Origin: Nitrosospira multiformis
GTDB lineage: Bacteria; Pseudomonadota; Gammaproteobacteria; Burkholderiales; Nitrosomonadaceae
Assembly: GCF_900103165.1 (NCBI RefSeq)
Contig: NZ_FNKY01000001.1
Coordinates: 2,480,001 to 2,544,000, forward strand
Length of the DNA: 64,000 bases
Direction: 5' to 3'
Made by a program: the position numbers and the translations under genes. Each line of letters opens with the position of its first letter. Position 1 is the first letter of the stretch. Below the pieces are notes generated by a model. The model saw only the letters and a program-made list of their open reading frames with translations, did no database searches and had not been told where the DNA came from. This document shows positions 16,038-25,208 of the stretch, in pieces.

Positions 16038-19024
16038 CAATTCTCCTTGGCGGCGTATGCCGAAGTGCCGGCCGGGGTCTGTAGGGCCTCTGGAGCTGGC
16101 GCCGTTGCCGGTCTGGCTCCGGACTCCACGTATGCGGTGCCGTGCTTGCGATGTCCGCGCCGCGATTGGTGCGCCAGCGCCACCAGGATCAGCACCGTGG
16201 CGCCAATCACCAGCAGAAATACACCGATATCGAATAGCAGCACGGTGGAAAGATGCAGCTCGCCGATTACCGGCAAGGCCGCATGCCATGTCAGGGCTGA
16301 GAGGAACGGACGCGCTGCCAGCCATGCCGCGAAGCCCGCTCCCGAGGCGCACAACAGGCCCAGCGCGATCCAGTATTGCGGAAAAATCCGGGTACGCGAT
16401 TCCGCCCAGGCGGTACCTCCCACCAGATATTGCAGGATAACCGCCGTCGCCACGATCAGTCCGGCCACAAACCCGCCCCCAGGTTCATTATGCCCGCGCA
16501 GAAGGAAAAAAACCGCCACCATGCCTGCAACCGGCAACAGCAACTGCACGATCACCCCCGGTAGCCGCATCGGTCCCGCTGGCAGCAATGTATGCGGGTC
16601 CGGCGGCAATCCGCTGCTTTGCACATCCTGCTCCTGCTGCTGGATCGGCAATCCCACGCTTTCGGGCGCAGGACGGAACCGCCGCAGCAGCGCGAATACC
16701 GTCAGCGCCACGATTCCCAGCACCGTGATCTCACCCAGCGTATCGAAACCCCGAAAATCCACCAGGATCACATTGATGACATTGGCGCCCCCGGCCAGTG
16801 GCAGGGAATTTTCGATAAAAAACGGCGAAATGCCTTCCCCGGCCCGCCGTGTCAATACCGCATAGCTCAATGCGGCCAGTCCGGTACCAGCAATAATCGC
16901 CAGCACCAGGTCCCGTAGCCGCCGAGTTCGGGCCCGCAGGCGCACCCGGAGCGGAACCCGTTTATCATCCACCGATTTATAACGCGGGGGAAGCCAGCGC
17001 AAGCCCAGCAGGAGCAGGACAAGTGTCACCACCTCCACGATAAGCTGGGTTAGCGCTAGATCTGGCGCGGAAAACCAGACGAAGGTCATGCAGGTGGCCA
17101 GCCCGGCCGCACCCGCCAGGCTGAGTGCCGCAAGGCGATGGTACTTGGCCTGGGTGGCGGCACCGATCGCGCAGGCGGCACCAGCGAGCCACATCAGCGC
17201 GAAAGCGGGTTCAACCGGCGCCACAGCCATATTGCCCGCTGGCAACCCCCCATTTGACAAAGGGATCAGCGCGCATGCAAATGCCGCACAGATCAGCAGC
17301 AGCAATTGCACTTGCAGCCGGTCTGTCGACAGCCACCGCGTCAGCCCATCTGCCAATGAATCCAGCTTTGTAAGAAGATATTCAAAAATAAGCTTGCCGT
17401 CCAGGTGAAAGCGGTCGATCAGCGGCACCACTGCGGTGCCATGATGATATTTTCCAAGCATCCGGTACAGGATGACGCCCCCGGCCATTGCCGCCAGGCT
17501 CATGAGCAACGGCAGGTTCCAGCCATGCCAAACCGCCAGGCTGTGGAAAGGCATGTCTGGCCCCAGCACGGATCGCGCCGCCATATCCAGGTATGGTCCA
17601 ATCGTTTTCGCGGGGATCATGCCGACCACAAGGCAGGTCAATACCAGCAACGCACTGGGAAGCAGCATCCAGAGCGGCGGCTCGTGCGCTTTCCTTGGCA
17701 AATCCGTGGCGGGCGGCCCAAAAAAAACCTGCAGTATAAAACGCAATGAATAAGCAACGCTGAGTACTCCCCAGATCACGGCCATTGCCGGCATGCCGAT
17801 GCGTGTGATCGCATTGCCGCTGATGAATATCGTTTCGGTGAAAAACATTTCCTTCGAGATGAAACCATTGAGCAAGGGTACGCCCGCCATCGCCGCGGCT
17901 CCCACCGTGGCGAGCGTGGCGGTAAGAGGCATTGCGCGATACAAGCCGCTCAGCCGCGACAGGTCGCGCGTGCCGGTCTCATGATCGACCATGCCGGCGG
18001 CCATGAACAGCGATGCCTTGAATGTGGCATGGTTCATGATATGAAAAATGGCCGCGATCAATGCGAGCGAACTGTTAAGTCCCAGCAGCAGCGTAATCAA
18101 CCCAAGATGGCTGATGGTCGAATAGGCCAGGACGCCCTTCATGTCACGTTGAAAAATTGCCATGTATGCGCCCAGCCCGAGCGAGCAAAGGCCCGCGCTG
18201 CCAATGATCCAGAACCACTCATCGGTGCCTGCCAGCGCGGGCCAGAGCCGCACCAGCAGAAACACGCCTGCTTTGACCATCGTCGCGGAATGCAGATAAA
18301 CGGATACAGGCGTGGGCGCCGCCATCGCATGCGGCAGCCAGAAATGAAACGGAAACTGGGCACTCTTGGTCAGCGCGCCCAGTGCCACCAGGATCAGCGC
18401 CGGCAGATACCATGAATGTGCCCGAATCAGATCGCCTGAAGCCAGTACCACGTCCAGATCGTAACTGCCTGTGATGCGCCCCAATATCAGCACCCCCGCA
18501 AGCAGGCACAACCCGCCGGCTGCCGTCACGGTCAGCGCCATGCGGGCCCCGCGGCGCGCGTCGGAACGATGATACCAGTATGCAATAAGCATGAATGATG
18601 TCAGGCTGGTCAACTCCCAGAACACCACCAGCTGAATCAGGTTGCCCGACAGCACCACTCCGAGCATGGCTCCCATGAAAGCCAGGAAGAACGAAAAAAA
18701 ACGCGGCACCGGATCCTGCGCGGACATGTAATAGCGCGCATACAGCACCACCAGCGCGCCCATCACGGTCACCAGCATGGTAAACAACCATGCAAAACCA
18801 TCCATGCGAAAGGTGAAATCCAGACCTAGCCCGGGTGCCCACTGCAGCGTCTCCCGCACCACCTCCCCTTCGGCGACTTGCGGGTAGAATTGCAATGTCA
18901 GGGTGACGCACGCAACCGCGATCGCGCCCGCAAGCCAGGCTTCGGCATTGCGGGCGTGGGAGGGCACAAGCGCGGCGCAGAGACTGCCCACGAATGGCAG
19001 GATAACAATCCAGGCTAGCGACAT
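16037..19024 (-). CDS. mrpAB: Mrp-type Na+/H+ antiporter subunit A fused to subunit B
   Basis: A ~995-residue polytopic protein. Residues ~1-790 are MrpA: LVVFWELTSLTSFMLIAYWYH, FHFWLPHAMAAPTPVSVYLHSATMVKAGVFLL (NuoL-like channel with the conserved Lys), HIMNHATFKASLFMAAG, LLNGFISKEMFF, and the C-terminal NuoJ-like part FVWFSAPDLALTQLIVEVV and VDFRGFDTLGEITVLG. After a short linker (PPDPHTLLPAGPMRLPGVIVQ) comes a full MrpB domain with FFLLRGHNEPGGGFVAGLI and DIGVFLLVIGA. Fused A-B subunits mark the group 2 (PhaAB-type) Mrp systems. The start at 19024 fits the family; an upstream ATG at 19072 has no better site. It leads the operon mrpAB-C-D-E-F-G. Confidence 0.95.
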   Translation of the reverse strand: MSLAWIVILPFVGSLCAALVPSHARNAEAWLAGAIAVACVTLTLQFYPQVAEGEVVRETLQWAPGLGLDFTFRMDGFAWLFTMLVTVMGALVVLYARYYMSAQDPVPRFFSFFLAFMGAMLGVVLSGNLIQLVVFWELTSLTSFMLIAYWYHRSDARRGARMALTVTAAGGLCLLAGVLILGRITGSYDLDVVLASGDLIRAHSWYLPALILVALGALTKSAQFPFHFWLPHAMAAPTPVSVYLHSATMVKAGVFLLVRLWPALAGTDEWFWIIGSAGLCSLGLGAYMAIFQRDMKGVLAYSTISHLGLITLLLGLNSSLALIAAIFHIMNHATFKASLFMAAGMVDHETGTRDLSRLSGLYRAMPLTATLATVGAAAMAGVPLLNGFISKEMFFTETIFISGNAITRIGMPAMAVIWGVLSVAYSLRFILQVFFGPPATDLPRKAHEPPLWMLLPSALLVLTCLVVGMIPAKTIGPYLDMAARSVLGPDMPFHSLAVWHGWNLPLLMSLAAMAGGVILYRMLGKYHHGTAVVPLIDRFHLDGKLIFEYLLTKLDSLADGLTRWLSTDRLQVQLLLLICAAFACALIPLSNGGLPAGNMAVAPVEPAFALMWLAGAACAIGAATQAKYHRLAALSLAGAAGLATCMTFVWFSAPDLALTQLIVEVVTLVLLLLGLRWLPPRYKSVDDKRVPLRVRLRARTRRLRDLVLAIIAGTGLAALSYAVLTRRAGEGISPFFIENSLPLAGGANVINVILVDFRGFDTLGEITVLGIVALTVFALLRRFRPAPESVGLPIQQQEQDVQSSGLPPDPHTLLPAGPMRLPGVIVQLLLPVAGMVAVFFLLRGHNEPGGGFVAGLIVATAVILQYLVGGTAWAESRTRIFPQYWIALGLLCASGAGFAAWLAARPFLSALTWHAALPVIGELHLSTVLLFDIGVFLLVIGATVLILVALAHQSRRGHRKHGTAYVESGARPATAPAPEALQTPAGTSAYAAKEN

Positions 19025-19454
19025 GACACGTTGATTCCGGTTTAGCAAACCCTGACCGTCCCGCCAATCCATCGGATATGGCCATGTGCGGGCAAAAGCG
19101 TCAGATACGTTGAGATGAAGGCAGAACGGGCAGAAGCGAGCGATACGCTCCGGCCCGGGCTAAGCAGTTAACATGCCAGCCCTAATAATATCACTATCTG
19201 ATGAGATACTCGCCAGGAGAACGAGTTCCTGCAGCGGCACGGATTTTTGAAGAGATCGCGCTCCCGGCGCCCAAAGGAAATAGGTATGAATAATGGTTTA
19301 ATGGTGCTTTTATGGCAGTTGCAGCAAAAAGCAAGTAACATCGAAAAGGACGCTTATCGATAAAACCAGCGCATGTATTGGGCAATCCCTTTAACGGCCT
19401 TTTAACGAAAGAACCAACACCGCCCGGGGATGTCGAATTCACCATGATCAAACA
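19025..19454. other. Divergent intergenic region between mrpAB and the Msr fusion gene
   Basis: Just over 400 bases with no credible gene. It must hold the promoters of the leftward mrp operon and the rightward methionine sulfoxide reductase gene. I see no strong palindrome or terminator. No consensus promoter could be singled out. Confidence 0.4.
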
Positions 19455-20801
19455 ATGGAATCAGCGCTCAAAATGAAAGCTGCGATTGCCATGGCAGCCG
19501 CTTTAAGCATTATCATCACCGCTTATGCGATGGAGAAAACCGTGACATCCGCTCAGAAAACAGATTTGAAAACAGATTTTATCGTCCTGGGTATGGGTTG
19601 CTTTTGGGGCGCCGAAAAACGCATGGGAGAAGTTACCGGCGTCATCGACGTGGAAAGCGGCTATGCGGGGGGCGATCTGCCGGGTGCTGGCTACCAGGAT
19701 ATCCTCAATCATGAAAGAGCGCTTCGCATCGGTAAAACAAACGCACGTAATCATGCGGAAGTGGTCAAGGTGACTTTCGACCCCGCCAAAGTCACGCTGG
19801 AAACGGTTCTAGGCAAATTCTGGGAAAGCCACAATCCCACCCAGGGCGACCGCCAGGGAAACGATATTGGGAGCAATTACCGCAGCGGGATTTATTATCA
19901 TGACGCCGCCCAGAAAACCACGGCCCTGGCTACCCAGGCAGCATACCAGGGGGCGCTTGATGCCGCGGGCATCGGCCGGATAACCACTGAAATTCTGCCG
20001 CTAAAAAATTACATCACGGCTGAGGAATATCATCAGAACTATCTGAGGAAGAATCCCGATGGTTACTGCGGTCTGGGTGGTACCGGCGTAAAATATCCCA
20101 AACCGGCTGAGCGGGTTGCGCAGAATGGCACCCCTGCCACTACCGCAGGCGTATCCTCTGCGCGCCTGGATGGCGGTAATCTGAATTTCGCTCAGCAACT
20201 CATCGCGTTCGAGGCCGAGAATTGCGAGTTTTGCAAGCTCTTCGACAAAGACATACTGAGCCACTGGCAATCCGAGGTCCCCGTCGTTGCGACCATGAAC
20301 GCCAATCCGCCCGTTGGCTGGGAATTGGAGAAACCCCTGTTCGCCGCGCCGACCATTGTGCTGTTCAAGAATGGCAAGGAGGTGACCCGCTACACCGGCT
20401 ACAATGGTGAAAAAGCCAATTTCTGGAAATGGCTGGGCTTTCAGCTGCTATCGCCTGAACAACGAAAAATAGCCTTCCAGCAAGGCACTGAACCCCCCTT
20501 CACCGCCACTAACCTGGATGAAAAGCGCCCCGGAAAGTTTGTGGATCCCATCACGGGCGCAACCCTTTTTCTCAGCAATGCCAAATTTGAGAGCGGGACA
20601 GGCTGGCCGAGTTTTTTCGATCCAATTGAAGGGGCTGTTACCGAACACGAAGACAAGACGCATGGCATGCGACGAGTCGAGGTGCGCAGCGCAAGCTCCG
20701 GCATCCACCTCGGGCATGTGTTTAACGATGGGCCCGCTCCCACTTTCAAACGTTATTGCATCAACGGCAACGTTCTGAAATTTATCCCGGACAAAGAATA
20801 A
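19455..20801 (+). CDS. msrAB: Exported methionine sulfoxide reductase MsrA-thioredoxin-like-MsrB fusion
   Basis: A 448-residue three-part protein. A hydrophobic N-terminal segment (residues ~7-25) suggests export to the periplasm. MsrA follows with the catalytic GCFWG (Cys49) and GYAGG, FWESHNPTQGDRQGNDIG and GYCGLGGTGVKYP. Residues ~245-330 form a thioredoxin-like domain with CEFC and AAPTIVLFKNGKEV, without the classic CGPC. MsrB closes the chain: FESGTGWPSFFDP, HLGHVFNDGP and RYCING with catalytic Cys435; its zinc-binding Cys pairs are absent (GATLFLS replaces CxxC). The enzyme would reduce both S- and R-methionine sulfoxide in envelope proteins. In PilB the thioredoxin part precedes MsrA; here it lies between the two. 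No strong ribosome binding site precedes either ATG at 19455 or 19473. Confidence 0.92.
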   Translation: MESALKMKAAIAMAAALSIIITAYAMEKTVTSAQKTDLKTDFIVLGMGCFWGAEKRMGEVTGVIDVESGYAGGDLPGAGYQDILNHERALRIGKTNARNHAEVVKVTFDPAKVTLETVLGKFWESHNPTQGDRQGNDIGSNYRSGIYYHDAAQKTTALATQAAYQGALDAAGIGRITTEILPLKNYITAEEYHQNYLRKNPDGYCGLGGTGVKYPKPAERVAQNGTPATTAGVSSARLDGGNLNFAQQLIAFEAENCEFCKLFDKDILSHWQSEVPVVATMNANPPVGWELEKPLFAAPTIVLFKNGKEVTRYTGYNGEKANFWKWLGFQLLSPEQRKIAFQQGTEPPFTATNLDEKRPGKFVDPITGATLFLSNAKFESGTGWPSFFDPIEGAVTEHEDKTHGMRRVEVRSASSGIHLGHVFNDGPAPTFKRYCINGNVLKFIPDKE

Positions 20802-20823
20802 CTATGCCTCTATATAGTTTTCC

Positions 20824-20962
20824 GTAGGATGGGTGGAGCAAAGCGCAACCCATCATTGGGTTATTTTCCCACCTCACCAAACTACAATCGCGCTACTATC
20901 CGGCCATGATTTGATGTGTTGTGAGCGGTTTGATGGGTTGCGCTTCACTCCACCCATCCTAC
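20824..20962. repeat. 139-bp inverted-repeat element (REP/MITE-like)
   Basis: A 32-base arm at 20824-20855 beginning gtaggatgggtggag and the inverted arm at 20931-20962 match at 30 of 32 positions, enclosing about 75 bases. Similar 'gtaggatgggt...aacccatc' repeats are scattered through many proteobacterial genomes. It lies just after the Msr gene and could also act as a transcription barrier. Confidence 0.8.
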
Positions 20963-21065
20963 AATAGTATCGAGCCGGGAATTAACAGGGCGTGGAAAAA
21001 TTGAGCCAGCCCGTTATTTCCAGCATCACGGGAAATCCGATTCTTGTTGAATAAGGAACGCACTC

Positions 21066-21527
21066 ATGGAACCACTCATCCGGAAGATCATCCTGGCCAC
21101 CGATTTTTCAGAGGCTTCTCAAGACGCCGTTCGCCATGCTGTATGGATGGCCAAATCGCTAAAGGCGGAACTCAAGGTTCTGCATGTGTTTGAGCCGAGC
21201 GGGTGGATGGTCCCCTCGCCCTACTACTTCACGCCTGGATTCGAACAATGGGTGGATGCCAGCCTCGATAAGACCCGGCAGGCAGGAAAAGAATCCCTCG
21301 AGGCCCTGGCGGAGTCGCTGGATATGCAGGCTGAAACCATCTTTGTTGAAGGCCCCACGGGTAAGGAAATTGTCCGGGTCGCCGCCGAACACCATGCCGA
21401 TCTGCTCATCCTCGGCACGCACGGTTATACCGGATGGGATCATTTAACTTTGGGAAGTATCGCGGAATATGTGGTCAGACACGCTGCCTGCCCGGTCCTT
21501 ACCGTCAAGCACCGCCAGACTTCCTGA
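21066..21527 (+). CDS. Universal stress protein, UspA family
   Basis: A 153-residue cytoplasmic single-domain Usp. The N-terminal strand IRKIILATDFSEASQDAVRHA carries the conserved Asp that binds adenine in ATP-binding members. The C-terminal signature LGTHGYTGWDHLTLGSIAEYVVRHAACPVLTV matches the G-x2-G-x9-G-S ATP-binding loop, so this is probably an ATP-binding Usp. An AAGGAA ribosome binding site precedes the ATG. It is a single gene, convergent with a lipoprotein gene downstream. Confidence 0.93.
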   Translation: MEPLIRKIILATDFSEASQDAVRHAVWMAKSLKAELKVLHVFEPSGWMVPSPYYFTPGFEQWVDASLDKTRQAGKESLEALAESLDMQAETIFVEGPTGKEIVRVAAEHHADLLILGTHGYTGWDHLTLGSIAEYVVRHAACPVLTVKHRQTS

Positions 21528-21592
21528 TCGAATATAAGGACTGGCATGAAAATCGAGCCGTCGCGTCTACGTCGGCTCCGCCAGGATAAGTA

Positions 21593-22006
21593 CTACTGCT
21601 GCTTTATGTCCCTGTCTTTGGCATCCTTTGCATTACCGGTGAGGACAAGCACCATCGCTTCGGTTTTTGCATTTTTTACTATTGTGTCTACATAGGACTG
21701 GGCAAAAACCGGATCCGTTTTTTCGGCGACCAATGCCAACTGTAGTCGCTGAACATTCTTTTTGCATGAGTTCTCCGCTGTATCCACGACCAGACGGGCA
21801 TCGGGCGAACCTGCTCTCATCTTTTCGGCACTCGACCAGACACAGATCGAGTATTCCTTGGCGGCCTTTTTAGTGATATCTCCCACCGTTGTTTTTAACG
21901 GAGGCGTTGAGACCCGGGGTACCGGCACTAAAGGAGGCGTGTTTCTGCATCCCGCAAGCATAAAGAAACCTATTCCGATCATGGTAACGATTTGTCGCAT
22001 CTGCAT
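21593..22006 (-). CDS. Hypothetical lipoprotein
   Basis: A 137-residue protein. The start at 22006 (ATGCAGATGCGACAA) has GGAG about 9 bases upstream. The N-terminus is a lipoprotein signal (IVTMIGIGFFMLAGC). A proline-rich stretch follows (PPLVPVPRVSTPPLK), then a helical domain with two Cys residues (EYSICVWSS and ENSCKKNV) that could form a disulfide. I do not recognise the family. It ends convergently with the universal stress gene. Confidence 0.65.
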   Translation of the reverse strand: MQMRQIVTMIGIGFFMLAGCRNTPPLVPVPRVSTPPLKTTVGDITKKAAKEYSICVWSSAEKMRAGSPDARLVVDTAENSCKKNVQRLQLALVAEKTDPVFAQSYVDTIVKNAKTEAMVLVLTGNAKDAKDRDIKQQ

Positions 22007-22029
22007 TATTATTCTCCGCTCCGCCATAA

Positions 22030-22065
22030 GGCAGTTAACATCCGGTTGGCAGTTAACATCCGGTT
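22030..22065. repeat. Two tandem 18-bp repeats
   Basis: ggcagttaacatccggtt occurs twice back to back (22030-22047 and 22048-22065), just upstream of the lipoprotein gene that reads leftwards from 22006. Each unit contains gttaac. It could be a regulator binding site or simple slippage. Confidence 0.6.
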
Positions 22066-22498
22066 TTCACCGGCACGGTTACAGGCAGCGCCTGTACCGG
22101 TCCAGCAAAATTGGACCATACTATATCCTACGATCTCAAGCAACTTGCATGCCATATGCTAAACATCGCAATTAATACTTTGAAAACATGCTGTTATAAT
22201 AGTCTCTTAAATCTACCGGCGTAAAAGTGTCATTATTCCCGGCAACCGCGCAGCCTGCGATATCGCGTACAAAATGGCGTGGACTGAACAAGAGCAGGTA
22301 AGAAGCAAGAGTTTGGGATGAGGTCTGATAGCCTGGCCGCAATCCGGCCACTTTACCCGGAAGAGATACGCCGCCTCGTCGGAAATCGAAAAGTACTCAG
22401 AAAATGGATTATCTGGGTTCAAGGCACTGCTTTCACGGCCACCGTGCCATTTGCGATAAAGGCTTTCTGTAAACCGGGGAGATTGGTTCAGAGGTTTC
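22066..22498. other. Intergenic region, nothing recognised
   Basis: About 430 bases. Several short open frames exist but none has a ribosome binding site or a protein-like composition. The stretch 22130-22215 is AT-rich and may contain the promoter of the lipoprotein gene to the left. Confidence 0.4.
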
Positions 22499-22999
22499 TC
22501 AGGTATCCAGCCGCTTTGCCTTCCAGTAGGCAGATTTCCAATAGGTTTCGCTCAAACGGGAAATAATAACGCCGTGCTTTGTCGACGCATGCAGAAACCT
22601 GCCATCCTCCAGATAGACGCCCACATGCCGGACCGATATACCGGTCTTAAAAAACACCAGATCACCTGCCCGTAGCTGATTCTTGTCAATATCTTGCCCC
22701 AGCTCCGCCTGAAATTCCGTCGATCTTGGCAGCACGATGCCCAGTTTTGTCTTGAAAGTGACATGAACGAGGCCGGAGCAATCGATGCCATTTCTACTCA
22801 AACCACCAAGCTGGTATTTGGTATTTTTCCATTGACCGTATTGCGCATAAAGGCTTTCCTTCACCAGCGCGGAATTGTTCAGGTCCACCTTTGCACCGGG
22901 TACGTAGACGATCTTGGGCGCCCCCCTTTCCGGAACGCTGCTACAACCGGCGAGAGCCGTGATGATGAGCACGCCCACCATCCACCGCAGTCTATTCAT
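22499..22999 (-). CDS. NlpC/P60-family lipoprotein, putative murein endopeptidase
   Basis: A 166-residue lipoprotein with signal peptide and lipobox (ITALAGC, Cys19). The NlpC/P60 catalytic triad is complete: Cys74 in GIDCSGLVHVTF, His125 in RHVGVYL and His137 in FLHAST. The compact, single-domain architecture is like MepS/NlpC, which cut peptide cross-links in peptidoglycan from the outer membrane side. The ATG at 22999 follows a GTG at 23002; either could be used. It stands as a single gene. A close homolog of MepS would be a growth hydrolase, but the exact bond cut cannot be read from sequence. Confidence 0.92.
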   Translation of the reverse strand: MNRLRWMVGVLIITALAGCSSVPERGAPKIVYVPGAKVDLNNSALVKESLYAQYGQWKNTKYQLGGLSRNGIDCSGLVHVTFKTKLGIVLPRSTEFQAELGQDIDKNQLRAGDLVFFKTGISVRHVGVYLEDGRFLHASTKHGVIISRLSETYWKSAYWKAKRLDT

Positions 23000-23386
23000 C
23001 ACAAGCGATTTTCATACGGAATAAACTGATTCTCTGCGACACAACCATTCTCCCGGTAATATCCTGATCAACCGTGCCGCCACGAAATGTCACGACATCG
23101 AGATAACTCGGCGTCCCGTTCAATCACCCTATTCTTGAACCGGCCCGGTGAAATATCCGGGCACTGACGAATTCTAAAGGATTATGCGCAAGCTCAGCAA
23201 TAGACAGCTTCATTTGCCACCACGCCATTACGATGAATGACGTCATCCCGGGCAATAATGCACGCTGCCCCACGGAAGCCAAATGAAAGCAAAACGGTGC
23301 GGCAGAAACAGCGCCCCCATACCCAGTCGGCACGGGGCGCCATGAAAAGAATCAGTGATTAATCAGGATAATCGATGACTTCTGTG
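23000..23386. other. Intergenic region, nothing recognised
   Basis: About 390 bases between two leftward genes. I see no gene, repeat or strong hairpin. The promoter of the NlpC-type gene must be near 23000-23080. Confidence 0.4.
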
Positions 23387-23638
23387 TCACTCTTTTAGCA
23401 CCCCCGTATGTTGCGGCCCGCGGTGCCGTGTTCCAGCAGGCTGTGCATTTTTTTCATGAGTCATTTCCGGAGGGCAATCGCGGCCGGGCATAGCCTTCGA
23501 GCTACTATTCTGATCAGCTTTTTTCATCTTGGACGGCTCGCTACCGATAGCTGCTGGATTGGGTTCCCCCGCCAATGCGGCGAACGAGAAACCCATGGCA
23601 ATCAGCAAGGAAAAAAATAATGAACGTATGGTTTTCAT
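23387..23638 (-). CDS. Small secreted hypothetical protein
   Basis: An 83-residue protein with a clear Sec signal peptide (MKTIRSLFFSLLIAMGFSFAALAG, cleavage after ALA). The start at 23638 follows AAGGAGGTTCAT, an excellent ribosome binding site. The mature part is short, hydrophilic and probably disordered (EPNPAAIGSEPSKMKKADQN..., one Cys, several His and Pro). I do not recognise it. A role in metal or stress response in the periplasm is possible, but nothing proves it. Confidence 0.7.
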   Translation of the reverse strand: MKTIRSLFFSLLIAMGFSFAALAGEPNPAAIGSEPSKMKKADQNSSSKAMPGRDCPPEMTHEKNAQPAGTRHRGPQHTGVLKE

Positions 23639-24022
23639 ATGAACCTCCTTCAATATGCGTAAAATGAAGCCTTACGCACAACCAGCGTAATCCATGGCTG
23701 GACAGCGATTCATAATACTTACAGCCCCCCAACTGCTGGAAAGTCATCCACCGGTTGCCGTACTTTTTTATAGCATAAAAACCATTTTTTGTAAATGGTT
23801 ATTCCGAGATGAATTGTCTCACTAAAGGACGGCAACGAACAGCAAGCCAGGCTAAACCGCAGAACAGGATCGGGCAGGAAACGATGATGCCTTGGCTTGT
23901 TGAGAGGTGGCGTGCAAGGGATGCTGGATTTTGCATGCCAAGGTCTTTGTTATGCGCTATTTACATCCCATCGCCCCATGTCCAGCCCGGATCGGAATGG
24001 CGGCATAAGTCGCCAAAATGAC

Positions 24023-24400
24023 TCACGGCATCTTGTAATCAACCGTCAACATTTCCAGCAAATGCCCGCCGGGATCACGAAAATAAACGCCGCGCCCGCC
24101 ATCATTGTGATTGATATTCATATTTTCCGGCTCGAAGGGGCCACTGCCATAGGGAATATTTTCCGCTTTCAAGCGCTCGAATATTCCATCGAACTCCTCC
24201 TCGGGCACTTTAAACGCATAGTGATGAGATTCATAATTATCGTTAGTATCGAAATCCAGAGAAAGTGTATCGTTTACCTTCACCACAATAAAATGGTGAA
24301 ACTCACCTATGTAATCGAATCCGAATACCCTGGAATAGAACCTGGCGGATTCCACGTTGTTGTGTGCAGGCACAATGGTATGATTTAACGTAATAGTCAT
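24023..24400 (-). CDS. Glyoxalase/bleomycin-resistance (VOC) family protein
   Basis: A 125-residue single VOC domain built of paired beta-alpha-beta-beta-beta units. Visible signatures: LNHTIVPAHNNVESARFYSRVFGF at the start with a metal-ligand His, YESHHYAFKV in the middle and the closing GRGVYFRDPGGHLLEMLTV with a metal-ligand Glu. VOC proteins of this type include glyoxalases, dioxygenases and resistance proteins, so the substrate is open. The start at 24400 follows GGAGAAAGATT; a longer upstream frame does not look like protein. It is a single gene. Confidence 0.87.
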   Translation of the reverse strand: MTITLNHTIVPAHNNVESARFYSRVFGFDYIGEFHHFIVVKVNDTLSLDFDTNDNYESHHYAFKVPEEEFDGIFERLKAENIPYGSGPFEPENMNINHNDGGRGVYFRDPGGHLLEMLTVDYKMP

Positions 24401-24666
24401 AATCTTTCTCCGTTGACGAAAGGCCCCTTTACCCCAATCATAGGGAACCTTCATCCGCATTTCAACGATAGCTGGCAAATTTGCTTTTCAGATCATAATC
24501 TCTGGCACATAATAGGAATGTCAACCATAGCCACTTGCTCTGCGTTGATTCTTCTGCTTTATGTTTATTTAAGCGCGATTCAAGATTCAGAGGATTACTA
24601 CGTAAAATCAAGCGGTTGAATTATGTAGTTTTTTCAGGCTTTATAACAATAAGAGGGGGATTCAAA

Positions 24667-25002
24667 ATGGCTGGGAAATTCGAGATTTATAAAGACAAGG
24701 CGGGTGAATTCAGATTCAGACTAAAGGCAAGCAACGGCCAGTCTATTCTTGCAAGTGAGGGCTACAAGGCTAAATCCGGCTGTACCAACGGCATAGCATC
24801 TGTCAGGAAAAACGCTCCTGACGACGCGCGCTATGAACGTAAAACAACCGAAAGCGGCAAATTCAGGTTCAACCTTAAATCAGGCAACCATCAGGTAATC
24901 GGCACGAGCGAGTCTTATGAATCGGAATCCGCCCGGGATAACGGCATAGAGTCGGTTAAGAAAAATGCACCGGATGCTTCGATAAACGACACCACGGACT
25001 AA
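24667..25002 (+). CDS. YegP-family protein with two DUF1508 repeats
   Basis: A 111-residue protein made of two copies of the ~48-residue YegP/DUF1508 unit: GKFEIYKDKAGEFRFRLKA...GYKAKSGCTNGIASVRKNAP and GKFRFNLKSGNHQVIGTSESY...ARDNGIESVKKNAP. The fold is a small alpha-beta domain that dimerises or duplicates; its function is unknown, although such genes are often stress-inducible. It starts at 24667 after AGAGGGGGATTC and is followed at once by a strong terminator-type hairpin, so it is a monocistronic unit. Confidence 0.92.
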   Translation: MAGKFEIYKDKAGEFRFRLKASNGQSILASEGYKAKSGCTNGIASVRKNAPDDARYERKTTESGKFRFNLKSGNHQVIGTSESYESESARDNGIESVKKNAPDASINDTTD

Positions 25003-25007
25003 CCTTC

Positions 25008-25040
25008 AAGAAGGGCCTCCATCAGGAGGCCCTTCTTACT
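25008..25040 (+). terminator. Terminator hairpin after the YegP gene
   Basis: A 13-base stem aagaagggcctcc / ggaggcccttctt (25008-25020 with 25025-25037) around the loop atca, beginning 6 bases after the stop codon. The T-run is short (ttctta), so it may be a moderate intrinsic terminator. Confidence 0.8.
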
Positions 25041-25151
25041 TCCGGACTACTGAAGATTCAGGCCGGTTGGAGTTGGCGCGGCTTACCTAGGCAGCCTGAC
25101 TAAAGTCGGCACCAAAGTCCGCAGATTTGAATATTCATGATTTAAAGATAT

Positions 25152-25178
25152 TAAAAAACCCGCTTGAAGCGGGTTTAA
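25152..25178 (-). terminator. Intrinsic terminator for the leftward gene at 25209
   Basis: On the minus strand, aaacccgct-tca-agcgggttt is followed by further T residues, a classic rho-independent terminator about 30 bases after the stop codon of the 25209-25529 gene. Confidence 0.8.
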
Positions 25179-25208
25179 TTTGAAACGGGAATAAATTGAA
25201 TTCCGGTT

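Noticed and set aside
21555-21578. Hairpin gagccg...cggctc between the convergent stress and lipoprotein genes
   Set aside because: Six-base stem with an inner mismatch and no T-run; too weak to call a terminator.
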